Notes: generated by a model not told the origin, from the letters alone. A DNA stretch of 64,000 bases from Cellvibrio sp. PSBB006 (GCF_002162135.1 NZ_CP021382.1:372001-436000), one strand, 5' to 3'. Counted from the stretch's first letter, positions 1 to 8,792 are shown. A program made the numbers and translations.

Positions 1-733
1 CGTCATCGATTCGAATCACCGCGCCTATGCCTTGGGCCGCAATCAGCGGATAAATGGTCATGTCCATGTAACGTGCCTCTGTGCCCTGGCCCTGTTGCAT
101 GTTTTCATTAACCAGCGGTGCACCGCTTTCAATGGTTTTCTTGATGGTTGCAAGGCTAATGGGCAGGCTGGGATAAACCTCGTTCAAGTGGCGATGCAAT
201 GCCTCATCGGCGGAGATGCCGGTATTAAATGCAGCAGAAGCGTTCCAGTGAGTCACATAGCCTTGATGGGTAACACCGATCAGTACCGAAGGCATGGAGT
301 TAATCATGCTGTGCAGGTAATCCTGGGTTTCGCGCAATAACAACACCGTGGCTTCGTGGCGGGCAATCTCATCCTGCAAGCGGTTGTTGGTTTGATGCAG
401 ACTTTCGGTTCGCTCCGCAATCTTGCGCTCCAGTTCCCGCTGGGATTCCTTTAATGCCTTGCGCGCCCGTTTGTTGTTAAGGCGGCTGCGTTGCAGGCCG
501 ATGATCAGCAAGCTTTGCAACAGGAACATCAGGGTGATAACCAGCCACAGGATATTGCTATAGCCGCTAGCGCGACTTTCTTGCTGGGCCAGCGCGGGCA
601 GGGGGCTGATAAGGTAAAGCCACACCACCGCGCCCAGCCGCATAAAAACAGGATGAGCAAGCAGGATACCGCTGATGTTATTGATAGGCTTGGGCATGAC
701 ACCACGCAGAAATGGGCAGATAAGAAGGCACAT
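1..733 (-). CDS. PAS-domain membrane sensor histidine kinase, 3' part outside the window
   Basis: Reading the minus strand from an ATG at 733 gives about 244 codons that run off the left edge. The N-terminus has a signal-anchor-like hydrophobic segment (about residues 31-48) and a second membrane helix (about 60-80). A charged coiled coil containing a KIAERTESLHQTNNRLQDEI stretch follows, then a PAS domain beginning near LLRETQDYLHSMINSMPSVL. The visible part ends at VIRIDD, a place where PAS domains of NtrB-like kinases usually lead into the H-box and ATPase; those lie outside the window, so kinase activity is inferred from architecture. An alternative ATG lies 12 codons downstream at 697, just before MPKPINN. 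Neither start has a strong ribosome site. No partner response regulator is visible. Confidence 0.7.
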   Translation of the reverse strand, partial: MCLLICPFLRGVMPKPINNISGILLAHPVFMRLGAVVWLYLISPLPALAQQESRASGYSNILWLVITLMFLLQSLLIIGLQRSRLNNKRARKALKESQRELERKIAERTESLHQTNNRLQDEIARHEATVLLLRETQDYLHSMINSMPSVLIGVTHQGYVTHWNASAAFNTGISADEALHRHLNEVYPSLPISLATIKKTIESGAPLVNENMQQGQGTEARYMDMTIYPLIAAQGIGAVIRIDD

Positions 734-903
734 TCTACTCAGCAATCTCGAATAAAACTAACCGGAAAGCGGTGGGAATTGTCGAGGGGGTAAATGAGCG
801 TCGCGAGCGCTGTGCGCCGCCTTGATTACATAGTCCGCGGCGATATGAATTGCGAGAAAAATCAGCGGCTTGTAGCACATGATAGCGGTTTGCATAAAAG
901 TGT

Positions 904-931
904 TTGACAAGGCATCTGATTTCGGTAGAAT
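904..931 (+). promoter_or_regulatory. Sigma-70 promoter for the tRNA-Val/tRNA-Asp unit
   Basis: A perfect -35 box TTGACA (904-909) is followed after 16 bp by a near-consensus -10 box TAGAAT (926-931). A GC-rich stretch just after it resembles the discriminator of stringently controlled stable-RNA promoters. The first tRNA begins 16 bp past the -10 box. Confidence 0.75.
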
Positions 932-947
932 GCGCACCTCTCAACGG

Positions 948-1023
948 GGGCGGTTAGCTCAGTTGGTAGAGCAATGCCCTTACAAGGCATGGGTCACAAG
1001 TTCGAGTCTTGTACCGCCCACCA
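948..1023 (+). tRNA. tRNA-Val (anticodon TAC)
   Basis: This is a 76-nt cloverleaf with acceptor stem GGGCGGT/ACCGCCC, D-arm TAGCTCAGTTGGTAGAGC, anticodon loop CTTACAA (anticodon TAC, reading GUA valine codons), T-arm GGTTCGAGTCTTG-like with TTCGA, discriminator A and an encoded CCA end. It is the first gene of a two-tRNA transcript. Confidence 0.95.
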
Positions 1024-1062
1024 CTTCGTTACTGAACAACGAAGGTAGATTGAGAGTTTTGC

Positions 1063-1139
1063 GGACCGGTAGTTCAGTCGGTTAGAATGCCGGCCTGTCA
1101 CGCCGGAGGTCGCGGGTTCGAGTCCCGTCCGGTCCGCCA
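1063..1139 (+). tRNA. tRNA-Asp (anticodon GTC)
   Basis: This is a 77-nt cloverleaf with acceptor stem GGACCGG/CCGGTCC, D-arm TAGTTCAGTCGGTTAGAA, anticodon loop CTGTCAC (GTC), T-loop TTCGAGT, discriminator G and an encoded CCA. It closely resembles the enterobacterial tRNA-Asp. It lies 39 nt after tRNA-Val and shares its promoter and terminator. Confidence 0.95.
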
Positions 1140-1152
1140 CGAATTTCCCTTC

Positions 1153-1178
1153 AAAAGCCCCGCTCATGCGGGGCTTTT
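1153..1178 (+). terminator. Rho-independent terminator of the tRNA unit
   Basis: A perfect 11-bp stem AAAAGCCCCGC / GCGGGGCTTTT with a TCAT loop, followed by GCTTTT, lies 13 nt after the tRNA-Asp CCA end. Confidence 0.9.
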
Positions 1179-1380
1179 GCTTTTCCGGTCCCCCCGATTT
1201 TCCTCTTTTCTTCATTTTGGCGGCTAAACTTTCCCTCGTTACACAGAATTGTCATCATCGGCCATTAATCTGGGATCACTGGAGTAGATTTTTGGAAAGG
1301 AATCCTTTAGTTTCTGAGATGTCACATGACCACTGGCTGCAAGAAGTGCAACCGGTGAACTTTAACCAAGGAGCATCATC

Positions 1381-1464
1381 ATGCAAGACTATATCGAAGA
1401 CCTGCTGGATGTCATTTATGACGAAGGCGACGATGAGATAACAGAGGATTACTCTGATATCTGA
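1381..1464 (+). CDS. Possible 27-residue acidic small protein
   Basis: An ATG at 1381 opens a 27-codon frame ending in TGA at 1462-1464. It is preceded by a full Shine-Dalgarno AAGGAG (1368-1373) at the ideal 7-nt spacing. The peptide begins MQDYIEDLLDVIYDEGDDE and continues ITEDYSDI; it is very acidic (about eleven Asp/Glu) with no Lys or Arg. Just after the stop lies a compound hairpin (GCGAG with CTCGC at 1466-1497, enclosing GCAGC/GCTGC) that could close the transcript. I do not recognise the protein. No clear promoter is visible between the tRNA terminator and this frame. The case rests on the ribosome site and isolated position, so it could be spurious. Confidence 0.4.
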   Translation: MQDYIEDLLDVIYDEGDDEITEDYSDI

Positions 1465-1744
1465 TGCGAGTGAAGCAGCCTGGTGCTGCGCGCTCGCCTG
1501 TTTACCTCCCCCCTTGTATCTCCCGCTGATTTTCTCCCATCTGATTTTTCATCTATAAGCGAAGCCAATAACTGCCGAGCGGTTCACAGCAAAAACCTGA
1601 CCTGCGCACCATAATTCCGTCGTTCAAGTCGCAAATTCTGCGGAATATGGCTCCGCCTGACTTGCCCAACCGCGCGGATTTAATATCTGACTTATACTGG
1701 TAAACATCCACAGCTCCCCTTACAGCCCAGGCTGGATCGATTTT

Positions 1745-3115
1745 ATGCAAACCCAATCCTCGGAACAGTTGGAAGCGGTATTCCTGTTCGACGGCGATCA
1801 TATTACTCGTGAAATGCTTTATTCGGAGTTTGAAGCGATTCTCGATGGCTTTATCCCGGTGCCCGATTACGCAGGCCGACTGGCCAAGGCTGTGTATGTG
1901 CGGATTAATTCCCGCCTGTGTATTACCGCTGCCGTATTCTTTGTACTTGAGTTTGACGCGAAGGGAATGATTGACCGCCGCTGGAATGTGCCTTTGCAGC
2001 AGTTGGCGGAGGCGGCATCGCGCGGCCCGGATCTGGGCGCTGGTACCATTCGCCTGGCCTGTTTCAGTCAGTGTCCTATTGAATGGCAACGCAAGAATTT
2101 GTGGGACCCGCAGATGCAGCCGGGTTGTAACAGTTTCGTGTTAATGCGCAAGGCAGTTAAAGGCAATCGCCTGGGCCTGATCTTTAAAACCGCTGCTGCC
2201 GACAAGGCTGCTGCTGTCGAGGCGGAGCAGCGCGCACAGGAGCAACGGCGCGAGCAGAAAATCCAGGAAAAAATTCAGCAAAAACTGCATCAACAATACT
2301 CCAAGGAATTGCGCGACCGGCTTGCCCACGTCATCAAAGAGCAGCGTTTGCGTATTGCCACCCTCGAAAACCAGCAAAAGCTCAAGATCCAGGGCATCCA
2401 GCAAGAACACCAAAAGCGTTTGCATTCTTATCAGCAGGAGTTGTTGGAGGTACAAAAAAACCGACAGGAATTGGATGAGCGCAATCGTAGCCTCAAAGAA
2501 GATCTGGATGTGCAACTGCAAAAGCTTGACGGTGTGCGCGAATATTTCAGTCACAAACTGAAAGCGGCGCAGATGGATGAAAACAGCCAGATTCAGGCGA
2601 TGCAGGAGAATTTTGCGCTGGAGTTGGAAGCCCGGCTTAAAACAGTCTCCGCAGAACTGCAGGAAAAACTGGACATGCGTGAGGTAGAGCTGTTCTACCG
2701 CCACGAGCAAGAGAAAAATCTGCGTGATGAGATTGCCCATCTGCGGCGCGAAAATCAGGCGCTGCTGAACAACGGCAGTGATCAACTACTCGCCCGGCTG
2801 GCCCGCGCGGGCATCAACTTTGTGGCCTTTCACCCGGGGGCCGGCAATATCGCCATACCTCTGGATGACATGAGCCGTTACCTCGATAATCCCCAAGCTT
2901 ACGTTGCCGCCAAATGTGGTGTAACGGAAACACTTTATGCCGCCTGGCTTGCCCATTACCAGACACCCCGCTGTACCGGCGTTGACCATCGCGGACAGAG
3001 TTGTAACAAACCACTCGCGCGCGTGGCTACGCCCTCGGAGTTCCATGAAGGTGAACATGATCGCTGTGATCAACACCAGGTGTTGCCGCATCAATTGGTT
3101 GCTGAACGACGTTGA
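1745..3115 (+). CDS. Coiled-coil protein of unknown function
   Basis: The ATG at 1745 gives 456 residues. Residues 1-150 form a globular N-terminal part (FLFDGDHITREMLYSEFEAI near the start). About 155-345 is an almost unbroken coiled coil rich in Gln, Glu, Lys and Arg. The C-terminal 110 residues are globular again and hold a Cys/His cluster (CTGVDHRGQSCNKP, then HDRCDQH) that could bind a metal. There is no ATPase motif, so labels such as chromosome segregation ATPase given to similar long coiled coils would not be justified. No signal peptide is seen, so it is probably cytoplasmic. The next gene starts 11 nt downstream and may be cotranscribed. Confidence 0.8.
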   Translation: MQTQSSEQLEAVFLFDGDHITREMLYSEFEAILDGFIPVPDYAGRLAKAVYVRINSRLCITAAVFFVLEFDAKGMIDRRWNVPLQQLAEAASRGPDLGAGTIRLACFSQCPIEWQRKNLWDPQMQPGCNSFVLMRKAVKGNRLGLIFKTAAADKAAAVEAEQRAQEQRREQKIQEKIQQKLHQQYSKELRDRLAHVIKEQRLRIATLENQQKLKIQGIQQEHQKRLHSYQQELLEVQKNRQELDERNRSLKEDLDVQLQKLDGVREYFSHKLKAAQMDENSQIQAMQENFALELEARLKTVSAELQEKLDMREVELFYRHEQEKNLRDEIAHLRRENQALLNNGSDQLLARLARAGINFVAFHPGAGNIAIPLDDMSRYLDNPQAYVAAKCGVTETLYAAWLAHYQTPRCTGVDHRGQSCNKPLARVATPSEFHEGEHDRCDQHQVLPHQLVAERR

Positions 3116-3126
3116 GCTAACGATTG

Positions 3127-4098
3127 ATGATTGATGCGGTAAAAGCAGGTGTGGACCTCGATGTATTGCACCAGCGCGCGCTGGATGTGCCTATGCAGAA
3201 GGTAGCGTGGCCGGCACTCAACCAGAATGGCCTTGAGTTGATTGTGCGGCGCGATGACCTGATCGATCCGCACCAGAGTGGCAACAAGTTTTACAAGTTG
3301 TTCTACAACCTGTGTGCGGCTAACGAACGGGGCGTCAATCAGTTACTCAGTTTTGGGGGAGCCTATTCCAATCACCTTTACGCGCTGGCCGCGGCAGGCC
3401 ATGCAGCCGGTATACGCACTGTCGGTGTCGTGCGTGGAGAGCGCCCCACCCAGTTAAGCCCGACCTTGCGGGATGCTGAAGCCTGGGATATGCAATTGTG
3501 TTTTGTTCCGCGTGCTGAATATCGTTCTGACAACGATGAGCTGTTGGACCGATTGCGCGAGCGCTATGGCGACTTCTTGTTGGTGCCGGAGGGCGGAGCC
3601 AATCTCAATGGCGCGCGCGGCGCAGCGGTAATGGGTTGGGCGATTACTCAACAGCTCGGCGATGCGTTTGATGTCGTCTGCGTGCCTTGCGGCACAGGCA
3701 GTACCCTGGCGGGCTTGGCCAGCGCATTACCGAATGATAAGACTGCCATAGGTTTTTCGGTGTTAAAGGGCGATGGCACATTAGGGCGTGAGATCAATCA
3801 CCTTTATCGGTGCTGCTTATCTCCGAGCGCTGACGCTACATCGGGTGGACGTTGGCGCTTGATCAGCGGCTATCACACTGGCGGCTATGCCAGGAAGTTG
3901 CCGTCGAGGGTGAATGATTTCTGGCGCGACTTTGAAGCTGAAACCGGCATACTGCTAGATCCCGTCTATAGTTTGAAGATGTTTTGGGGTATTGCCTGTT
4001 TGGCTGCACAGGATTATTGGGCACCGGAGACACGCCTCGTGGTGGTGCATACCGGTGGCCTGCAAGGTCGGCGCGGCTTTCAAAGCCAGCTGGTGTAA
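3127..4098 (+). CDS. PLP-dependent D-cysteine desulfhydrase / ACC deaminase family enzyme
   Basis: The protein has about 323 residues and the fold-type II PLP pattern of the 1-aminocyclopropane-1-carboxylate deaminase / D-cysteine desulfhydrase family. The PLP-lysine motif reads SGNKFYKL (about residue 52), followed by SFGGAYSNHLYALAAAG for cofactor contacts and a phosphate-binding loop CGTGSTLAGL. D-cysteine desulfhydrase would give pyruvate, sulfide and ammonia; the exact substrate cannot be told from motifs. True ACC deaminases normally carry GGNKTRKL, so the SGNKFYKL variant argues for another substrate. A TTG three bases upstream also opens the frame, but ATG 3127 is the natural start. 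It closely follows the coiled-coil gene. Confidence 0.8.
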   Translation: MIDAVKAGVDLDVLHQRALDVPMQKVAWPALNQNGLELIVRRDDLIDPHQSGNKFYKLFYNLCAANERGVNQLLSFGGAYSNHLYALAAAGHAAGIRTVGVVRGERPTQLSPTLRDAEAWDMQLCFVPRAEYRSDNDELLDRLRERYGDFLLVPEGGANLNGARGAAVMGWAITQQLGDAFDVVCVPCGTGSTLAGLASALPNDKTAIGFSVLKGDGTLGREINHLYRCCLSPSADATSGGRWRLISGYHTGGYARKLPSRVNDFWRDFEAETGILLDPVYSLKMFWGIACLAAQDYWAPETRLVVVHTGGLQGRRGFQSQLV

Positions 4099-4227
4099 TC
4101 TCGTGTTTTTTACAAATCTGAATACTTCAGGTAAAAATGAAATTCAGGCCATAAGCCGTCGGCGATTATCCGGATGTTAAAAAAGCCAGTCAGCAATAAG
4201 ACTGGAAGTGAGAGGCAAGGTCGTATC

Positions 4228-5361
4228 ATGCACGCACATAAAAACACTATACCCGCCCGCATCGAATTCGATTTGAATTTGACTCGCACACTGGTGCCGC
4301 TTAAAGACATGAGTGAGAGCCATTTGCTCGCTTTGCTAAATGACGCCGCCGTGGATGTCGCGTTTGCCGGCCAGACCTTGTTTTCCAACGGCCAATACGA
4401 CAATCAGCATATTTATCTTCTGCACGGCGATGTAGCGCTGGTGGCAGAAGACGGCAGCAAGACGCTCATCAAAGGGCGCTCCTCACTCATGCCCATTGCG
4501 CACCACCAACCCCGTTTATGTACCGCCGTGGCGGAAACCGATTGCAATCTGTTGCGCATTGACAGTGAGCGGTTGGATAAGCTGCTGACCTGGAGTGAAG
4601 TTGCCGACTATCTCCAATTGATTATTTCCCGCCAGCGTGATCTGGATGAAGACGTGGATTGGATGATGACGGTATTGAAATCCAACCTGTTCTTCAAAGT
4701 TCCTCCGCACAGCGTTGAACATATTTTCGCGCGCCTGATCCCACAGGTGGTGTATTCCGGTGATGTGATTCTTCGTCAGGGTGAAGTGGGCGATCAATGC
4801 TACTTTATCAAGGAAGGCGACGCTGAAGTGACACGTAACATCGATGGCAAATGGCAACACATTGCCGACATCAGTGTGGGGCGCTGCTTCGGGGAGGACG
4901 CATTGGTTAACGAAACCGTGCGCAATGCGTCGGTCACCATGCGCAGTGATGGTGTATTGATGCGTCTCGACAAACAGGATTTTTATCGGTTGTTGAAAGA
5001 ACCGGTAGTGGCGACCTTGGAACTTAACCAATTTGAAGCAGCGATTGCCGAGGGTGCTGTGGCAGTCGATGTGCGCAGTGAAGAAGAATACAGCGAGAAA
5101 CATTTAATTCGCGCCGTAAATATCCCTTTGCGTGTGTTAAGCATCAAGTCGCGTTTGTTATCCCAGGATAAGCTGTATATTTTTTATTGTGACACTGGGC
5201 GGCGCAGTCGCGCGGCGGCGCACTTGTTGGTACAACAGGGATACAAGGCGTTGGCGCTGGCAGATTGCGCGCAATTGTTCGGCCAATCCCGTTGGGAATC
5301 GCTGTTGGACGATCATCACAATTATGTGTTGCGGGATGGTGTCTCAGTCCAGGGCCAGTGA
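4228..5361 (+). CDS. Cyclic nucleotide-binding domain plus rhodanese protein
   Basis: From ATG 4228 the protein has 377 residues. Two CNB-type regions can be seen: a degenerate one at about 40-120 (SNGQYDNQHIYLLHGDVAL) and a good one at about 165-270 with GDVILRQGEVGDQCYFIKEG and GRCFGEDALV. A C-terminal rhodanese domain (about 280-370) has DVRSEEEY, the GH-like turn KHLIRAVNIP, and the catalytic Cys loop CDTGRRSRAA. The combination suggests a sulfurtransferase or phosphatase-like module controlled by a cyclic nucleotide. An in-frame ATG at 4174 has no ribosome site, whereas 4228 is preceded by GAGGCAAGG. The 3' end overlaps the convergent DUF1853 gene by 40 bp. Confidence 0.8.
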   Translation: MHAHKNTIPARIEFDLNLTRTLVPLKDMSESHLLALLNDAAVDVAFAGQTLFSNGQYDNQHIYLLHGDVALVAEDGSKTLIKGRSSLMPIAHHQPRLCTAVAETDCNLLRIDSERLDKLLTWSEVADYLQLIISRQRDLDEDVDWMMTVLKSNLFFKVPPHSVEHIFARLIPQVVYSGDVILRQGEVGDQCYFIKEGDAEVTRNIDGKWQHIADISVGRCFGEDALVNETVRNASVTMRSDGVLMRLDKQDFYRLLKEPVVATLELNQFEAAIAEGAVAVDVRSEEEYSEKHLIRAVNIPLRVLSIKSRLLSQDKLYIFYCDTGRRSRAAAHLLVQQGYKALALADCAQLFGQSRWESLLDDHHNYVLRDGVSVQGQ

Positions 5362-6242
5362 TCGGGCACCACAAAGCCGCGACATTTTTCTTGCCAGATT
5401 CCGTCGTTTTTTTCCATGGCCGCAATCAACTGCGGCCGATGCAGATCGCCTACCCAATGTCTCAAATAGTCCCGCAGGTTATCCCGCGACAGCAGCGCAT
5501 GGATGTCATCGGTTTGCGCGGCGGACAACCACTGGTGACGCGGCAACACCATCCAATAATCCAGTGCCTTAACTTCATCCAAAAAATATCGTAAATACCA
5601 CCACAAGCCCCGCTGATGGTGCATGTGAGCATTGTGTGGTTTCGGCATGGCCTGATGGGCTGGATAGAATAAATAACCTTGCAGGCATAACGCACTGCGC
5701 CAGTTACTGCCGGGTGGTGCGAGTGTGGTCAGCGTGTTCTGGCTCGCTGTATTGAAGCGCAAGGGCAGCTGGTGGTTTAGCAGGCGCGCCAGTTTAATAT
5801 CGAGGCGATCGTTGCAGTTGGGGCCAATCCACTGCGCCCACTCACTCGTGGAATGTACGTTCGTCGGCATACCCAAATAAAATTTAACCGCCGTCTCGAT
5901 ATGCCAGACGGCATCATCAGCTTGCACAATAAAATCGAACGCACCCAGGGTTTGGCCTTGATCGGTAATCTGTAAATTGTGCGCCAGCAAGTGGTAATGC
6001 GGATGCTGTTGCCAATAAAACCGCCAGAGGGTTTCGTAATAGATGCCGAGGCGCGTGCTTTTCAGTTGTGCGAGTTCGGTGAGTAAAGCCTGAGGGTTTT
6101 GGTCGAGGTCGACTAACCACGCCATATCCATCATGGCGTCGGTCGGCCAGATGGCAATGTGTGGGTCGGGCAGGTCAGCCAATAGCGGTGCGCTGGAACA
6201 ACACCAGGCGAGATCTCGAATAACCTGGTGTTGAAAACGCAT
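5322..6242 (-). CDS. DUF1853 family protein
   Basis: The frame gives 306 residues from ATG 6242 (a GTG one codon earlier is also in frame). The family signature is clear: VIRDLAWCCSSAPLL near the N-terminus, then GIYYETLWRFYWQQHPHY, LGAFDFIVQ and HIETAVKFYLG. The order of Glu, Asp and Lys residues (GAFDF followed by HIETAVKFYL) recalls a PD-(D/E)xK nuclease core, but that is my inference and no activity is established. The gene converges on and overlaps the CNB-rhodanese gene. It is cytoplasmic, with no signal peptide. Confidence 0.85.
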   Translation of the reverse strand: MRFQHQVIRDLAWCCSSAPLLADLPDPHIAIWPTDAMMDMAWLVDLDQNPQALLTELAQLKSTRLGIYYETLWRFYWQQHPHYHLLAHNLQITDQGQTLGAFDFIVQADDAVWHIETAVKFYLGMPTNVHSTSEWAQWIGPNCNDRLDIKLARLLNHQLPLRFNTASQNTLTTLAPPGSNWRSALCLQGYLFYPAHQAMPKPHNAHMHHQRGLWWYLRYFLDEVKALDYWMVLPRHQWLSAAQTDDIHALLSRDNLRDYLRHWVGDLHRPQLIAAMEKNDGIWQEKCRGFVVPDHWPWTETPSRNT

Positions 6243-6341
6243 CACATAATCTCCGATGACTTTTACAGATACCGGAGATTATGTGAGCAACGTTCCCGTG
6301 ATACAACGGCTAGCCATTAACATCTATATGACAACACCGGA

Positions 6342-6740
6342 TTATTGCCGCACGGCAGAGCCGTTATTGGAACAGCCGCGAAACCACATACCGTAGCGCG
6401 GGTTGCCGATAATATTCAGGTTTCTGACGGTGATATTGTCGCGTCGGTCACAATGGATCGGCACCACCAGTTCACCACCATTGGCGTTGATCTGGTGTCC
6501 GTGGAAGTCCAGGATTTGATTTGCGCGCGGGCGGATGGCATAGACATTACCGCCGTCCGGCCCGCTGTCACCGGCGTTGCGGATGTTGACGGTACCGCTG
6601 CCCATGTTATTGATGGCAGCATTAACTGCGTCAAAGTAGCGGCTGCCCTGGTAGACGGTATTAATTGTGTGACATATTGCCTGCTGATTTGTCTGACAAT
6701 TTGCAGCTCTGTGATCGGAGCCGCATTTGTGTTCAGATCC
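6342..6740 (-). pseudogene. Remnant of a secreted beta-helix (pectate-lyase-like) protein
   Basis: An open stretch of 132 codons ends in a stop at 6342-6344. It starts only after an in-frame stop at 6741-6743, with no start codon before an internal Met at 6605. The product reads like the beginning of a right-handed beta-helix: FDAVNAAINNMGSGTVNIRN, then VYAIRPRANQILDFHGHQI, NITVRNLNIIGN and YGMWFRGCSNNG. Such repeats with Cys pairs are typical of secreted carbohydrate-active proteins in this group. There is no signal peptide, no start with a ribosome site, and the nadK promoter follows immediately. It is therefore best read as a 5'-truncated relic; a longer gene interrupted elsewhere is possible. 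Confidence 0.5.
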
Positions 6741-6768
6741 TCAGGGCGGGAACCACCGCTTTTTTCAA

Positions 6769-6796
6769 TCGTCACAACCGACGAAGCCGCTATAAT
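6769..6796 (+). promoter_or_regulatory. Likely nadK promoter
   Basis: A perfect -10 box TATAAT (6791-6796) is preceded after 16 bp by TCGTCA (6769-6774), which matches four of six -35 positions. The nadK start codon lies 36 bp further on. Confidence 0.55.
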
Positions 6797-6832
6797 GGCC
6801 GCCTTGTAAGAACACCTGAAAATGGATACCCC

Positions 6833-7732
6833 ATGACACACTTCTCGACCGTAGGACTCATCGGCCACCTCAATAGTGAACGCGCTATCTATTCCATCAA
6901 ACGGTTGATCCGCTTTTTGCAGCAGCGTGGCAAACGGTTTGTGCTGGAATCCGAGACGGCGGCCCTGATTACCGATGTGCATTTGGTCGAAGGTGCACAG
7001 CAGATTGTCGGCATCGACGAGCTCGGCCAAACCTGCGATCTGGTGATCGTGGTGGGTGGCGACGGTAGCCTGTTGCGCAGCGGGCGGGCATTGGCGAAAT
7101 ACAATGTGCCTTTGCTGGGGGTGAATCGCGGTCGTCTGGGATTCCTTACTGATATCACGCCGGAAGATATCGAAACCCGCGTGGAAGAAGTCATGAACGG
7201 TAAATATGTGGTGGATAATCGCTTCCTGCTGGATATGACGGTTATGCGCCAGGGGGCGGCCATTGGCAGTGGCGATGCGCTTAATGACGTGGTACTGCAC
7301 CCCGGTCAGTTTATTCACATGCTTGAATTCGAGCTGTATATCGACGGTTATTTTGTTACCAGCCAGCGCTCGGACGGCATGATCGTCTCGACCCCTACAG
7401 GTTCTACCGCTTATGCCCTGAGCGGCGGTGGACCCATCATGCACCCCAAACTGGATGCGATTGTCCTGGTGCCCATGAACCCCCATACCCTGAGCAGTCG
7501 GCCCATGGTGATCGCCGGGGATAGCGAGATCAAGATTATTGTCGGCGAACACAATACTGCCGTGCCCATGGTCACTTGTGATGGTCAGACGCATGTCGAG
7601 ATCGGCGCGTCCGATGAAATCCATATCCGTAAGAAACCCCACACACTGAAACTGATTCATCCGCTGAACCACAATTTCTATGAACGCTGTCGCTCCAAGT
7701 TAGGCTGGGGTGGCCATTTGCTGAACCATTGA
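6833..7732 (+). CDS. nadK: NAD kinase
   Basis: The 299-residue protein phosphorylates NAD to NADP using ATP in the cytosol. It shows the family's hallmarks: VVVGGDGSLLRSGR (the GGDGS phosphate-binding motif), GVNRGRLGFLTDI, the second glycine-rich block DGMIVSTPTGSTAYALSGGG, and a C-terminal region that ends after HPLNHNFYERCRSKLGW, as in gammaproteobacterial NadK. Length is normal. The start at 6833 matches the usual N-terminus (MTHFSTVGLIGHLN), although the frame is open further upstream. It lies 3 bp from the metallophosphatase gene, so the two are probably cotranscribed. Confidence 0.97.
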   Translation: MTHFSTVGLIGHLNSERAIYSIKRLIRFLQQRGKRFVLESETAALITDVHLVEGAQQIVGIDELGQTCDLVIVVGGDGSLLRSGRALAKYNVPLLGVNRGRLGFLTDITPEDIETRVEEVMNGKYVVDNRFLLDMTVMRQGAAIGSGDALNDVVLHPGQFIHMLEFELYIDGYFVTSQRSDGMIVSTPTGSTAYALSGGGPIMHPKLDAIVLVPMNPHTLSSRPMVIAGDSEIKIIVGEHNTAVPMVTCDGQTHVEIGASDEIHIRKKPHTLKLIHPLNHNFYERCRSKLGWGGHLLNH

Positions 7733-7735
7733 TTT

Positions 7736-8734
7736 ATGTCGAGTGATACCGCCACAGACAGATTACCGCCCGTGTCAGGTTATGACCTGATCGGCGATGT
7801 GCACGGTTGTGCCGTCACCTTGGGGCGTTTGCTGGAGCGGATGGGGTATCACAAAGTCGGCGGCGTCTACCAACACGATAAACGTCGGGCTATCTTTGTC
7901 GGCGACATCGTGGACCGCGGACCGCGCATTCGCGAAGCCCTGCATCTGGTGTACGACATGGTGGAGCAGGGTAAGGCGCAAATGGTTATCGGCAACCACG
8001 AGTTCAATGCCATCACTTACTGTACGCCGGGGCGGTCCGGTAGTGGCCGCGATTACCTGCGACCCCATGTGCCGCGCAACACACGCCAGATAGCAGAAAC
8101 CCTGGAGCAGTTCGCGAACTACCCGCAGGAATGGAGCGCCTTCATTGACTGGTTCAAGACATTGCCGCTGTTTCTTGAGATTGATGGGGGTGCAGATTTC
8201 AGCCGTTTTCGCGTGGTCCATGCCTGCTGGGATGAGGCCCTGATTGCTGCTCATCAAGAACGGTATGGCAGTGGTCACTTTGATGTGGACTTTATCCATG
8301 CGTCCGCCGAGCCCGGTACGCTGGCGTCATACACCAAGCAACGGCTCACCGGCGGCGTCGATCTCCCCTTACCGCCCGGCGTGAAAATTGTGTCCAACGA
8401 CGGTTACGAACGCAGCGCGTTTCGCACCAAATTTTGGGTGTCCCGGCCGAAGACTTATGGGGAATTACTGTTTCAGCCTGATCCCTTGCCAGAGGATATT
8501 GCTGTGGCACCTATCAGTCAGGAGCATCGCCAGCAGATGGTCAATTACGGCGCAGATCAGCCGCCGCTGTTTGTGGGGCACTACTGGCTCAAGGGAAAAC
8601 CGCAACCCATTGCGCCCAACGTGGCCTGCCTGGATTACAGTGCGGTGAAATACGGGCGTTTGGTGGCCTATCGAATGGACGGCGAAGCCCATCTGCGTGC
8701 GCACAAATATGTGTGGGAATATGTGGACCCCTGA
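7736..8734 (+). CDS. Calcineurin-like metallophosphoesterase
   Basis: The 332-residue protein has all blocks of the PPP-type metallophosphatase core. These are YDLIGDVHGC (about 17-26), FVGDIVDRGPRI, VIGNHEFNAI, VVHACWDE and a late FVGHYWLKG. Together they supply the Asp, His and Asn ligands for a two-metal centre. The sequence resembles the bis(5'-nucleosyl)-tetraphosphatase and PrpA/PrpB-like branch, but the substrate cannot be assigned. It begins 3 bp after nadK, which suggests translational coupling and possibly a link to nucleotide metabolism. Confidence 0.85.
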   Translation: MSSDTATDRLPPVSGYDLIGDVHGCAVTLGRLLERMGYHKVGGVYQHDKRRAIFVGDIVDRGPRIREALHLVYDMVEQGKAQMVIGNHEFNAITYCTPGRSGSGRDYLRPHVPRNTRQIAETLEQFANYPQEWSAFIDWFKTLPLFLEIDGGADFSRFRVVHACWDEALIAAHQERYGSGHFDVDFIHASAEPGTLASYTKQRLTGGVDLPLPPGVKIVSNDGYERSAFRTKFWVSRPKTYGELLFQPDPLPEDIAVAPISQEHRQQMVNYGADQPPLFVGHYWLKGKPQPIAPNVACLDYSAVKYGRLVAYRMDGEAHLRAHKYVWEYVDP

Positions 8735-8792
8735 TGGAATCTTGCGTCGACTCACGCGCCACTAACAACACTGACCTTGGTATCAAAACTGA

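Noticed and set aside
1553..2089. 178-codon minus-strand frame overlapping the start of the coiled-coil gene
   Set aside because: It conflicts with a well-supported 456-residue gene and has no domain or ribosome site.
2141..2785. Open frame on the minus strand opposite the coiled-coil gene
   Set aside because: Its Leu/Phe-rich composition is what the complement of Gln/Glu/Lys-rich coiled-coil codons gives. No start signal.
6416..7672. Long open frame on the minus strand opposite nadK (about 418 codons)
   Set aside because: It mirrors the nadK coding frame, is rich in His and Gln with no domain, and has no ribosome site. It is a codon-bias shadow.
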